Shown in pieces: positions 10,466 to 22,805 of a DNA stretch of 64,000 nt. The notes beneath the pieces were generated by a model. That model was not told the origin of the DNA and ran no database searches. It was given only the letters and a program-made list of their open reading frames with translations. The stretch's first letter is position 1. Each line of letters begins with the position of its first letter. The stretch lies in NCBI GenBank assembly GCA_963969345.1, contig OZ017768.1, forward strand, positions 5,046,718-5,110,717, in the 5' to 3' direction. The stretch is from Turbatrix aceti. Its lineage: Eukaryota > Nematoda > Chromadorea > Rhabditida > Panagrolaimidae. A program made the translations under genes and the position numbers.

Positions 10466-13400
10466 TCGATTTGCAGTTCCGCGTGTCAAAAGAAATCACT
10501 TCTGTTTTTGTTTGTTAACAACTTGGACCTAAATTAATATTTAGTGCGTTGAGAACGCGTAAAAGGATATAACGGATCAAGCTCGTCTGTTTCTACCTGT
10601 GTCATCCGACAAAGATTACGAACGCCCAGAGTGCAATTATAATTGCGTTAGCGTTATCCCCGCTAAGCTTTTTGGATTTCGCATCAACGAGTGGTATCAG
10701 AGTACGACTGTGTTTTATGTCAAGAGAAAACTAACATAAGCGTCCTTGAAATGTGTATACTGTGTTGTTTTTACGAATTCGTCATAACTCGGATTCATTA
10801 AACAAAAAAAAAACATATCGTATCTGTTGTACCTGGTTCTACCTGTATTGCACTTGCACGCAAGTATCACACAACTTTATGTGAATCACAGAACAACAAA
10901 ATAAGATTGATTGGTGCCGGGGGGTGGGTGAGGATAAAGTGGTATATATGGGCTAGTTGAGGATGGCGGGATCAGTTGATAAGGGGAGGTGTCCAGGTGC
11001 CGAGCGCCGAGAGCCGCTGTTGTTGGTCCATTAGCGGCGGTCGATAGGACACGACACATATCATATCCGACGTTATAGCTTAAGCTCCTCAGAATTTCAA
11101 ATACGATAACTCCGGATATCTTTTGTGCGATAAAACGTTTTTTCCAAGATTGAAAGGTCAAAATCTGAACACTGACTGAAAGCATGTTGCCTAAACGGCA
11201 AAACTTCGATTAAATTTTAATTAATAGAAAAATCCAGTTGAGAGGGGGAGTTCAACTGCAATCAGAAAATCAGATCTAATCGAAATGAACTCTGATGACG
11301 ACATTTCTACGCAATGCCACAAAAGCACAAGCACAAGCATAAAATGAACGAAAAACAAGCGTTCGATCATGCCAAAGTTGTCTTGAGCCGAGCATTCGAG
11401 TGGATCAACTCGGATAAAATTCAATTTTTCGGATAAATGAGTTATTTTTAGAGACATGTTTCAGTTTCAAGTCAGTCGAAGCGTCGGAGATCGGTTTGTC
11501 GGCTGCTAGAGCGGTTGGGACGATCGACCGGACTTTTGCTGGAACCAGTGCAGTCCAACGATCTCGGATGAGTGTGCCGTTTCGTTCCTCGCCGCGCGTT
11601 TGTTGCATTCGAAGCAGGGACGATTCCGAGGGACGATTTTGTTTTGTGTGGATCTTATTTGATTGCTTTCAACCTTTTTTATATCGTTTAAACCAATATG
11701 TTTAAAAACATTTTTATGCCCTTCTCGAGTAGTCTAGTGGTTGCAAGACTTAATTTTATTTTCTGCAACCTGTTTTGACGAGATTGAAACTCATTTTGAG
11801 AATGCTAGCATGGAGTGCAAACGGTTTTATTTGTTTTTTTGCCCCTAGAGACGTAGTCCCGAGAATTTCATTTGTTTTTCGCATGCGAATAGAATTCGTC
11901 TCGGCACACAGCGGGTGTGTACCTATCTGGTCTTAGAACACGACGGAGTTGTCCTTCATGAACGGAAGGGCATTGCATTGGGCGCCGTTGAATCCCCATA
12001 AAATTCAAAAAATTTCGGCCATTGGTCTGCGCTTATAATACCGCTTCCGTCGTGTTTTACGACTCATGTCAGTCGTCAAAACAAAGCCTCCGCCCAACCT
12101 GGCAGGGATGGAGGGGGTGGGTGGAGGGCCTTGTACCCAGCTGCCGGATTGCGCAACGTCCCGCGCGGTGAGGCGATTATTAGACACAGTCGCCTTGCTT
12201 TCTTTCTTCGCCGAGAAGAAAAACAGGCAATCCCCAGAGACGCTGAGACGCTTCGGCACTTGACGCAGGCATTAAGCGCCGTCAAGTGGCTTCCAGATGT
12301 TTTTGTCGCCATCAAGAGGGTCGACATCGTCGGCGTCGGCGGTTCTCTCTGTCAAATTCAATTAAGCGTGCTTTGCCTGATGACCCCTGGCGTGGCGTGT
12401 GGCATGTGGCGTGGCCATCGACGCTTCCGCCTGGTTTCGAGCACGCTACACAACTCCGGTCTGGCAAGCCGCCATTCGATGCCACTTAGCACGGTCGGGT
12501 CGGGTAGGTCGACAATGACAGTGTCGGGGTGCTTGTTTTTATGGTATGAACTCCAGATATGCACACCGGCACGTTCTCGACTTCGCCTCACTTCATTCTC
12601 ACGCTCTGGACCGGTCACGCGTGTCGTGTTTCGTGTACTGTACCGCCAAGTTGCGCTTCATCGAAAATAGGACTATTTTAGGACCGATTTTCAATTCACG
12701 CATGTTTCTCTGCAGAACTTTCACATCAGCTCAGCAGAAATTCGGTGTTTGACGTTGTTTTTCTACCTTTTTGATTATTTTTTTCTACCGTAAACCCCCC
12801 TCGTTGACGTGCTGCTATTTTTTTTCAAAAAGCATTTTTTATTGTTATTGTACTCTCGATGGCATGCTCTCGGGGGGAATGTCATGGTGTCAGTTGTATT
12901 TAGTGTCGTTTTACAGTCCAGTCCTCATTAACGACTGTCACGAGACGTGGGAGAGGAGTGGTGGCGTTTGATGCTCACCCTGCCACGCTTACCTACCTAC
13001 CTATGTATTGTGCCCGTTGTTGACCTCCGCGCACCCCCACTGCCAGCTAGCTGGCAGTCAGCCGACCGGATGCGTTCAAACGACCAGCCATCCGGCCTGC
13101 CGGTGTGTGCCGAGGGCGAGGGCGGAGTGGTTCAGGAAGATGGCAGGACAGTTTGCCCGTTGTTTCCCTTCCCATCACCCACTTGGCATGCCCTCCTCTC
13201 GCGCGAACGATTGAGGGATGTTGGATGTTTTGGAGGCTCTTTACCGCCGTTTTCGTTTCGTTTCTCCCTCCTGGCTCCCCTCCTCCTCGCGCGGTATGTA
13301 TTTTGTATACTCGCGCAAAAGTCTCAAAAACGGATTAGTCAACCACCCGAGTGTCCGTTAACCCAGCTAGGGGGGCTACCCACTCTCGGCGGCCTTTTGA

Positions 13401-14034
13401 CCACCCACCACCCCCCCTCACCAGGCCGAATGAAATGAAAGCAAATTAATTTGTCCAACGACGACTCGACTTCAAAATGCCATTTGGCCATTATACCCCC
13501 GTCTGGTGGCATGCATAGTACACAACGCAACGTATCTTGCGCCGGCGTGGTGCCCGCTGGTCTATTCATGCTGACATGAGCACGACGTCGGTTACGCTTC
13601 TGATTTTTAGCCTAGCCGGCCTCGTGGCCTTGCCCTTGTCCATGCTCGTGTCCGTGCTCTCCCCCGACGAGTTCATTGTTCTTTCAGCCGCCGGGCGTCT
13701 CACTTACGCTCGTTTCCGTCGGCTCCTCCTGGCTGTCAGTCGTGGTCCATGCCGCGCGCCATGATGAGTCCTCTTGACGTGCCATGCGTGACTTTGCCCG
13801 TCAGCATGCCCATCTTGAGTGGCTACAACGCCGGCTCGTGTTACTCACTTTACTCGGGGGCACCCAAGCCAGAATGTATCATTTGACGTTGCTCGTTGCG
13901 TGATTTAACTTTTTTACTGTTTATGAACCTGGCAAGTTTTTGTAGCCTTTATTTACACCTTTGTCGACGCCGTTTCACTCTCTGACATTCAATTTTACGC
14001 TTCACGACGCCCCAAGGATGACAACGTCCGCTGA
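10466..14034. other. Gene-poor stretch
   Basis: No gene is recognised. A tRNA-like relic lies at 11722-11802 (listed separately). The part from 12.0 to 13.8 kb is relatively GC-rich with many short overlapping frames. One of these near 13576 begins with a hydrophobic stretch, but it lacks conserved features and splice support. Confidence 0.4.
11722..11802 (+). pseudogene. tRNA-like relic
   Basis: The outer arms TTCTC and GAGAA pair. The segment AGTC...TAGTGG...GACT forms a four-base-pair D-arm with a good A-box word. A T-arm-like stem-loop (GAG ATTGAAA CTC) follows. The B-box is poor and no proper anticodon stem forms: GGTTGCA pairs instead with TGCAACC across the middle. A decayed tRNA or tRNA-derived repeat is the best reading. 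Confidence 0.3.
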
Positions 14035-14055
14035 ATGCCGTCGACATTTCCAAGC

Positions 14056-17000
14056 ATGAAACGTGCCGGTTCAATATTCATCATCTTCAGTGCCTTGATC
14101 CTGGTTTCTACCGATGCTCTTCTCCTATTTCCATTATCCCCGGTGGCCGGGCACTCTTTTGTCGTCACGCTGAACAAAAACGAATCATTATCACCGCTGT
14201 CCGAATTTGCCTTTGCGTTCGGCGAATCTCACAGCGTGCCGTTTACTGATTGTCTGCTTCCGGACGGCGCAACTCGGTTTCTGACATCCTGCGAGTGTGC
14301 TTTGGCACTGGCCCGTGAACCGGGTTTTTCAGTTGTTCACAAGGGTGTACCGATAGTCAGAAACGTCACTTTTGTTCCTGGATTTTTTCTTCCGTCTCGC
14401 GCGAGTTTGTTTCAACCGTTAACTTTGTCACTTGTGACTCCTGTTTCTGGTACAAAATTGTGCTTTAACGACAGCGTGGTATTTCTCGACTATCGGCCAT
14501 TTGACGTCCTGCCGAGTCGTCGAGATGCCTTTGAGCGAATCGGAGACGCTCTGATTCCGGCTGACAGCAAGAACACCGTTGTTGCTTGTCACAACTTTAT
14601 GAACAAAGGAATTTATCGTTTTTCCATGATGTCGACTTCTGTTGTGAGTTTTCATCTTTGCCTGCGAAGGCTGAATTTATTGTTCATTCCAGGAACTCCA
14701 CCTCAACTCAACGACAAAACCGCCCAGTGTACACTTCCGAGAAGACAGCATCTTCCCGCACTGCTCAGGTGACTTCTCCCTCACCTGGGACCTTCCATCC
14801 TGTCCCCTGCCTGCCACGACGACAACACAATTCCGAATCCGTGTTCTCGCAGTGCTCGACACTCCACCGAACACCCCTGAAGAATGGCTCTACGTCGAGG
14901 AGATCCCAGTCGAGAACACCACCGGTCCGTCGTCGACTTCGATTCCCTGTTCCCAGTTCGACATTGTCTACAGAAAATTCTGTTTCGAGCTCGTCGCCGT
15001 CGACGACCGGAGTCACCGTGTCGCAGAATGGGACCGGCGCTGCGTCTTCACCGAGCCGCGTGAGTCGTCTTTTTTTTTGTTTTTGAAAGGGTTTTGGGGG
15101 TTTTGAAAGGGTAATAAGCGGCGTTTATGCCCATCTGCTCGCCGCTGACCTTTTTTGCGCTCTTCACTAACCATCCACGGTGGTTTGGAACAAAAACGTA
15201 TTATAATTGCAACAATGTGGACGGTGCACGGACTTCATTACGATAATTGTTGTTTGCTGTTTTTGCGCGGACTGTACACGCAAACTGAACTGTCTGTTTG
15301 ACGACGACAACGGTGGGGGTAGGAGCTCTTCAAAGCGATGGATTGCGAGACCGGCGATGGCGCGGGGTGCTTCATCTTCCTCTCTGACACGCGAAAGGTC
15401 CTCCACTCGCATAATTAGTCCTGAAAGCCATCATCTGACTAAAAAATAAAATTATATATACTTGGAAGGTTTTTTGGTTCCAATTGATGAGCCCCTGCTG
15501 TCCGCGCCTGTGCCAGGCTGGGCGCTGCTGATAGTAATGCGATTTGGCAGGGACGAGGAAGTTTTTTTCCCATATTTTACAATTTTTCTATTTTTTATAA
15601 AAATATTTAAAAGACGGAGCAAAAAACATGAATCAACCGATTCAAGAAATTTACGAGCACCGCAGCAAAATTCTGTCAAACGAAGGCAAAACTTGTTCGA
15701 AGCCGCTGTCAGTTTCGAATTTGTCTAATATATCATGCGTGCTGGTCTGTCAGTGTCCGGGACAAAACAATACGTCATGAATGAATCATGGAGCTTGTCC
15801 GTTTGGCAGGGCCTCATAATTGACCGCTTGACCCGTTCGCTGCCTGGTGCCAAATGGGATACTCTCCCCCCTCCATCCCGACAGGTTTCCCAGCTTTGCG
15901 ATAATTAGGAATTCTTTTCAACGAATAGGAAGGCAAAGAAAACAAACAGAGTGTTTTGTTTGTTTACCTGGCAATGGGTCTGGACTCTGAAAAACGCCGT
16001 CGTTGCCGGGACCGAGCAAAATTCGAGCCGGAAGTGTCAGTGTATGCAAATTTCGACGAACCGGCGTTAATCATCTGTTCATTTGGGGAATTTGATGCGA
16101 CTCGAGTGGTCATTAATCCGTTCAAGGGGGCGCTGTCAGGGGTGTCCGGCTTGTTGCACTGCGATGCTGCCTGCGATAAATTCTCACCACTCTCGTCAGG
16201 ATTTAATTCGCGCACCCAACCGAGTTAACAAAGCCTATTACTCAGCCAAGATTGATTCGATAACAGTCGTGGAGCTTGAGGGACCCGCATAAATTTTACC
16301 GGGCACAAATTTGCAAAAATTGTACTAGCAAAGCTTCAACGTGCAAAACGCACAAAATGTCAAAAAACACCGCCTCATTGGCTCAGTGGCAGAGCGTCTG
16401 TCTAGTAAACAGAAGGTCGCTGGTTCGATTCCAGCATGAGGCAGTAAATTTTTTCTTCATTAACAAAAAACAAATTACATAATTTTTTTAGTTCGCAGAA
16501 TTGATGGCAACTGGACTTCCTGGGGCAAATGGTCATCGTGTTCTGTCACTTGTGGAAGCAATGGAGTCCGCAAGAGAACGCGATCGTGCACGAATCCAGC
16601 ACCCAGCGGGGGAAACTTTTGCATCGGATCAGCCCTTGAAATTTCCAACTGCACAGAGCCGCAACCGAATTGCACAACGTCTGACGTGATCGATCGGAGG
16701 CAAGCGCTGCTCCTGCGCAACGGATCGTCCGTGCCGAGTTGTCTCTGCGGCTGTCGTGTGCCGGACACGCTGGGAGTCATCCACGCGACCCGGCATCACG
16801 GATGCACGAATGCCACCCTCGTTTGGTCTTTTGCGCCCCAGCATGATTCCAGGGTGCACCTGCTCGTCATCGCCAACGGCAACATGCGGGCACAAGATTA
16901 CGGGTTGAAGGTTGTCAAGGGGCTTTCTGGGGTGAGTTCATTTTTTTAGTCCTCTTTTGAATAATTTTTTTCTTTCCAGGAAATAAAATGGTCTTCCTGG

Positions 17001-18357
17001 CAATCCTCGGCTCACCCGATCGAAGTGCCACTCGACGAAGAAGTTCAAATAATTTTCGAAACCAAAAACATTTCTTCCCGAAAATCAAATTCGCCGAGAA
17101 CAGGTTTCTTCGTCGACTACCGAATTTCTACAGCTCCCAGCGAGATGTTTCTCCTCTCCCACGAATATTCCGCGCAACTGGGGTTATCCTGGGCCTTCGG
17201 GCACTGCTCGACGCCGGCTTGCCAGCGGGCGGTCATCGGGGTCCTTCTCATATCAATCGTCTTCGTCATTGTTATCCTGCTCGCTGTGCCACCTCTTGCT
17301 TGCTCCTACGCTACCAAGAAGGTCCTCCAGAATCGGCGGCACGACTCGACGGGCTCCGAAGCACTGCTCACGAGTCTCAGTCAGAGGTGAGTCACGCTTT
17401 TTTGCCGCTGCCGGGCTCAAAAAATTGTTTGTTTGCCTGCCGAACTTAAAAAAGAGTGCGTTTCCGGTCAAAAAAGAGGGCAAACAAACATCTTCGGGCC
17501 AAAGCATGCTTTTGCTTTTCATACCACTGGGGAAAATGCTAATAAGGCCTCTGCGGGTCGCCGGCGAGGTTTTTGGTTTGTTTGCGCCCTTTTATGCCGC
17601 GTCATCGGTCGAGCCGACACGTGACTTGATTTTTGACAGAAAAAATTAGCCTAAAAACAGGACTTTGATATCTATTGCGAAGAATGTAAAAATGATCTAT
17701 CGCAATTTGGCAAAAACTTTCGATCCTGGCAGGATTCGAACCTACAATCTTCTGCTCCGTAGGCAGACGCGTTATCCATTGCGCCACAGGACCATGTTTT
17801 TTAACCCCCTGCAGCTGTTGTTGCAGGCAAGAATTTTCCAAGTTGCAAGAACAGAGAGGATTACTTCAAAGACCAGTGTCATTTATCTATCTCATTAGCA
17901 GTCGCCAGACTGGTCATGCGTGCTCATTAATCACCTGTGTACTTTCAGGCTGGACGCTGCAGACAACATGTATCGGAGCGGTGGCACGAACACGACTCAT
18001 CTCATGTCGTCTTCGTCAGGTGCCTCCTCCTCCCATGCCCAGACGGGTCCCGAGTCGGTGTTTTCCATCGCCAAGCGCTCGGTCGGGATCCAAATGTCCG
18101 TGCAGTCGACTCCGAGAACCACGCGGTCAACCCGGGGCCCGGATGGCACGTTGCTGGGGTCGCTGGAAGAACTCGAATACGACTTTTACGATCCCGTCGT
18201 GCCGGACAGCCTGCTAAGGCCCTACGTGCCTTCCGAGCTTGACATCGACCGAATCGTCGAACAGGAGACCACCGGGTGGTACCGACCACCTGTCGGGGGC
18301 TCCGTTGTCGACGACGACCCCGATGACCGCCCCGGTCCCTCGTCGTCCTCTTTTTGA
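14056..18357 (+). CDS. Single-pass receptor with TSP1 and CUB-like modules
   Basis: Five exons join cleanly: 14056-14643, 14693-15059, 16492-16931, 16980-17386 and 17949-18357, giving 736 residues. ATG 14056 is preferred over in-frame ATG 14035 because it opens directly on a signal peptide ([21 protein letters not shown]). The N-terminal ~300 residues are unrecognised and carry paired cysteines and several N-glycosylation sites. A thrombospondin type-1 repeat ([15 protein letters not shown], about residue 327) is followed by a Cys-rich segment resembling a CUB or CUB-like beta sandwich (about 395-530). One transmembrane helix lies near residues 550-575 ([19 protein letters not shown]). The ~160-residue cytoplasmic tail is Ser/Thr-rich and acidic with no catalytic domain. 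TSP1/CUB receptors usually act in cell guidance or matrix binding; that role is inference. Two tRNA genes sit in introns 2 and 4. Confidence 0.8.
16372..16443 (+). tRNA. tRNA-Thr (anticodon AGU)
   Basis: The 72-nt sequence folds into a full cloverleaf. The acceptor stem is GCCTCAT/ATGAGGC with discriminator A, the D-arm is GCTC...GAGC, the anticodon stem is TCTGT/ACAGA with loop CTAGTAA (anticodon AGT), and the T-arm is GCTGG TTCGATT CCAGC. A T6 tract a few bases downstream is a Pol III terminator. There is no intron. The gene lies in intron 2 of the TSP1/CUB receptor, in the same orientation as its host. Confidence 0.95.
17721..17793 (-). tRNA. tRNA-Arg (anticodon ACG)
   Basis: On the minus strand a 73-nt cloverleaf forms. 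The acceptor stem is GGTCCTG/CAGGATC with one G-U pair and discriminator G. The D-arm is GCGC...GCGT-type, the anticodon stem is TCTGC/GCAGA with loop CTACGGA (anticodon ACG), and the T-arm is GTAGG TTCGAAT CCTGC. A T5 tract follows. It sits antisense inside intron 4 of the TSP1/CUB receptor gene. Confidence 0.95.
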
Positions 18358-21300
18358 CGAAAAAATCCTCTACGGGCCTTGTTATTGCGAGAAGATACAT
18401 ACATAAACACGTTCTAGTCAGTCTAATTACGCAACACATGACGAAGAGTCAGTCCCACGCGCGCTTTGCCCTTCAGAGTGATTCCGTGAATGAATGGGCA
18501 ATCAACCCGCCTCGAGCTGGCCTGGCTTCTGTTTGTCCAACTGGGGAAGGGCAAACAACGCGCCCCCAACGACATGAACACGACAGAGGAGCATGACAAA
18601 TCACGCCGAGGCCGGGGTTCCATTCCATAAATTGCACGCATTCAAAACAACCCGTTTTGGTGCTTTTATCTCCCAAAAAAAAATTGTTTGCATCGCAATC
18701 CAAATTGCATTCTTTTTCTGATTTTGGTTTGTTTGGCCACGTTCTCGTTGTTTTCCGAGCAGTCAGGATCCCGCGGGATCATTCGATTCATCCTTTCTTG
18801 GCAGATTCCAACAACCCATAGTTCCTAAATTAGATTACATCCCTAAAAAACGTGCAATTCGCGTTCCGGTCAAAAACAAAAATTCCTTTCTCCGGCTAAT
18901 CCGGTCATGAAAGTTGAATAATTCTATTTCTTGACAACGCTGCGTCACCTGATACTGGGTTGTTATTGTACCCTTCACAGAGCGTGTACCCCGCGAGAGT
19001 TGGTCGTGCCTGCGGGCTGTCAGAGCTTTCTTCATCATCGACGACCTCGGCAGCGACAGTTGTCAGTTCGGACAGGGTTTAGAGGCTATTTTGGGCACTT
19101 AAACGGTTTCGCCGACATTCTTTTACTCGAGCCTGCATCCGGCATTTAAAAACAAATGAACGCTTACTTGTTTTTGCGTTTTTTTCAGGTTTTATGGCAG
19201 CTAATTAATTTTGCACGAGTCAAGTATTTTTTTTTATAATAAATATTTTTTTAACCCAGCCAATTTTTTTCTTTTATGAGATCCTAGATTTTTATTACGT
19301 TTATTTTAAAAAAAATGTATAGAAAATCAGTTCTCAGAACTTTGGATGATTTTCCTGTGATGCATGAATAACGCGGCGAATTTTCATCCTTCTAAATTAA
19401 AACGTTGAGGGAGTGTGAGATTTGGAATAATCAGCGTCGGCTGACTGACTGGCCTCTGACCACGGCCGCGGGAGACCAAGTTATCCTTTTTTTCGCTCGA
19501 ATGCAGCGAATTACTGGAATCTGACTTTTTATTTCCAAAGAAACAAAGATCGTGTCGTGAAAGTTGTTTTTGGCATTTCTCGTGGTACAACTCGTTTCGT
19601 TCTCCTCCCTCGCCGTGACAGGAAAGGGACGGAACATGCTTTCATTGTGTCAATATCCCTGAGAAATACAATCCATCACGTTTTGTGGTCCGTAAAATGC
19701 AGCCAGCGTACCACGTGGTTGTGTAGGCCAGCGCCAGCGGTCCTGTCCTGTCCTGAGAAACGAGAGGCTTCTGGTCATGCCACACCTCTGCCCTCCCCTC
19801 CCCCCTTGCCTCGACGACCGATGTCAGGACATGTCAGACTCCTGTCCTGTCCGTCGGTGACATTTGGGGGCTCCTTCCTTGTCTGGACAGTCATATAAAA
19901 TGCTCAATCTATTCTGAACGGTGCACGCCTTCCCCATTTTTGGACGAGACAATTCCGGGGGAAGTCAGAAGTCAAAAATAACCCCCCCCCTCCTCCCCCG
20001 GGCAGCTCGTTTGTCAGTCCATGATGCGCCGCTAATGTATCAGCTAAGTTTCTTTTCATGTCCTCAAAAACAAAAAATAGACAAATTCATGCTGCCGTGC
20101 CCTCCTTTTCCCAATGTCTTGTCTGCCCTCCTCCAAATCCCTGACGACGTAGTGTTTGTTTACGCGGCGGTGCCGTTGAGGATTTCTTCGCCCTTCCGCA
20201 GTCACAACAGTCTCTGCGTGGTTTTTGGTTTCTCAACGTCCTAAAAAAGTACAGCGCCGCAACAAAGAAGCTGGGAGAGAACACAGAATCTGCAGTTGTG
20301 TTATCAGATTTCTGCGCTGCTGTTTTTGGGGTATATCTCTTAGTTAGACGCCTCCCCCGCGTATCTTTTGGGTCTACAGTATGCATTGGCTTTGTCGCGC
20401 CCTCCCGGATCGCGAGTCGACTCACATCCGGCCAAAAGACCCAAAAACGCCGGATATCAACAACATCATGCGTCGCTATTTTTAAACTTGTTGTTCAAAG
20501 TCTTTTAATTGGAATTCATGCCTGCCGCGGAGGCTAGTCTCATGTCAGAGCGGCTTGTGAGGTGTCCTAACACTAAGAGTAATTAATCGGAGAGACGAAA
20601 GGTTGTCAACCTCGCCTGCCGCCTGCCTGTCTAACCTGCACGCAAGGCACCAAGTGACTGCTTTTCTTGTTGCTTAAAAATGTCGCATTTATTTTTTTAC
20701 TTTATTTTTTACTAGGCAGGGTTTGCTCGGGTTTGTTCGCTGCTGTCGTGAACTTTGAGCCCATAGGAAAAGGTTGCTCCTGCATCCTGATGTGAGAGAT
20801 CGAATTCTAATGCAATTTTACAATCGAGCAAGCGTAAAAACTGGAATGCACGTATGTATGTATTTAGGGACACAGAGGCCAACAAGGAACGGCCTTCTGC
20901 AGTCTACAGTATATATTTTTAGAGGAACATTGGATCTGACGTGTGATAGGCTTCTCTCTCTGTTCGTAATCAGATTCACCAAGTATTTATGTAAGTGCTT
21001 CCTCCGTTCCAGAAAAACAAAAAAAAAACAACCTTATTTTTGGCAACCAGCAACCACCAACCAAGTTTTTTGTTTTTTATGCATACATTTTTAATCATTT
21101 ATTGTATCGTTCATTTCACACGAAGTCAGACACTCCCACCGCCATTAGCAATTCATTTTTTGGCCGACTGACTAACTTTCGTCTCCCTCGGCCAAGAGCC
21201 ATAAAAAACGGCATTCGTGCAGGCAGCTGCTTAAAGTTCACTAACATGAAATCCGATCAGAAATTCCAAAAATTCCCCAGCTCCCGTTGCAGCGCGTTAA

Positions 21301-22805
21301 ACGAAGCAGGGATACCTGCGACCTTTTTCAAAAATTCTGTATTTTGTTCCCTTGCTTTTTTAAAATTCTGTATCGCGCTTTGATGCACCGGAACGTGTCC
21401 CACGTAAGCACATATGTACGTAATCGCAACACGCGTGCCTATGTTTGTTTGTGTTTGTGTTCGTTCGTGTCTATTGTATTTATGTAGACATCATCGTCGC
21501 AGCTACGCAGTAAACTTTTGTTGGGGACGTCCCTCGTTTGTGGGGGGGGGGGGCATGAGAAAAAAAAGAGAGGCATAAAAGGAAGCGCTGGATGACGCGT
21601 GTCGCCCTCTCCCTCCTTCTCGGCTATTCCTCATCTTCCACCCCCAATTTTACGACGACAAGAACAAACGCTAAAACAGCAGGCACCCCCTGGAGGCCGA
21701 GTTTGTCTATGGCACTTCGAAGTCTTCAGACATTGTCCGACACGCACCCAAACAGTACCATGTACTGGAGATGGTCGAAAGAGGCGGGAAAGATGTTCGG
21801 TCTGGTTTTTTAGATGTTTTTGTCTCGTCCGGAGTCTTTATCTGCTTCGGCGCCGTCGTTTCGGGCCGAAGCCGTGTGCACATGCTTACAGGGCCGAAGT
21901 GCAAGTACGCATGATGTCTGAAAGGGCGCGTTATTGCTATTTCCGAAGTTGTTTTCTGTTGACCAGCGTTAAAAAGACCGCCGGGGCTGTGGATGAGGAT
22001 ATAAAAAGTAGTACTGCTCGTGGCTTCGAGAAAGAAACCTTTTCTTTGCCAGATTTATCATAGAACTTTGGTTTCCACGATGTTTTTCTAAGATGCCGCC
22101 CGCAGCTGGTACCACTGTAGTTTCATTTCGTGTTTTGCACCTGTTTAAAATCGAAACTTTCGGCACGCCACTTTTTCAAATAAATTTTTAATGCCACTAT
22201 ACTGTTAACGAACGCCCCAGGGCTTAAAAAATTAATGCAGGTTTTTTTAAACCCCTGCAGATTATGTGTTTTGCACATTGTTTCTTCGGTTCCCGCCTCA
22301 AATCCGCTAAAATATTTATTAAAATCCCTTTTATTTTTTTAAATACTTCTTTGGTCGACTTCCTGCTCACTCACATCAGAAGCAGGTGCAGACCCTCTCT
22401 GAAAAAAAAATAAATGAACGCGGCTTGTGTTTGTGTTTGTTTTTGGTTCAACAACAGTTCGACAGGTCCTCCTCCGGGTCCGCAGGCTGTCCAGTTGGAT
22501 CGGACTGTTTCTTCTTCTTATCCCGGTGCACGCATCCCCCGTCCACCGCATCGCACCGAGAGTCTCCCCTTCCTCCTCCTTCCTCTATTTTTTTCTGTTC
22601 CTGTCCCCAAAGCAGTCCATCCAGCCAAGCGGCGATTAATGTGTTGCTGATTGACTCTGACTGACTGACTGACTGACTCTCGGGGTGGTTGGGGTGGATG
22701 CCACGCGGAGAGGTTGTTTACGCGAAGTTCGTTTGTTTGGAACACGCGAGTTACATAATAGATAATATTTAGGCTGCCATTCATTCTGATTTTATTCACA
22801 TTATT
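18358..22805. other. Gene-poor stretch
   Basis: No exon could be supported. It contains AT-rich runs near 19200-19330, repeated CCTGTC words near 19740-19860, poly-C or poly-G tracts near 19981 and 21541, and a (GACT)n microsatellite at about 22652-22680. The short frames present overlap in several phases and lack splice or homology support. Confidence 0.4.

Noticed and set aside
13537..13764. Frame with a hydrophobic N-terminus resembling a signal peptide
   Set aside because: It is short, unsupported by conserved residues or splice sites, and lies in a stretch with many overlapping frames.
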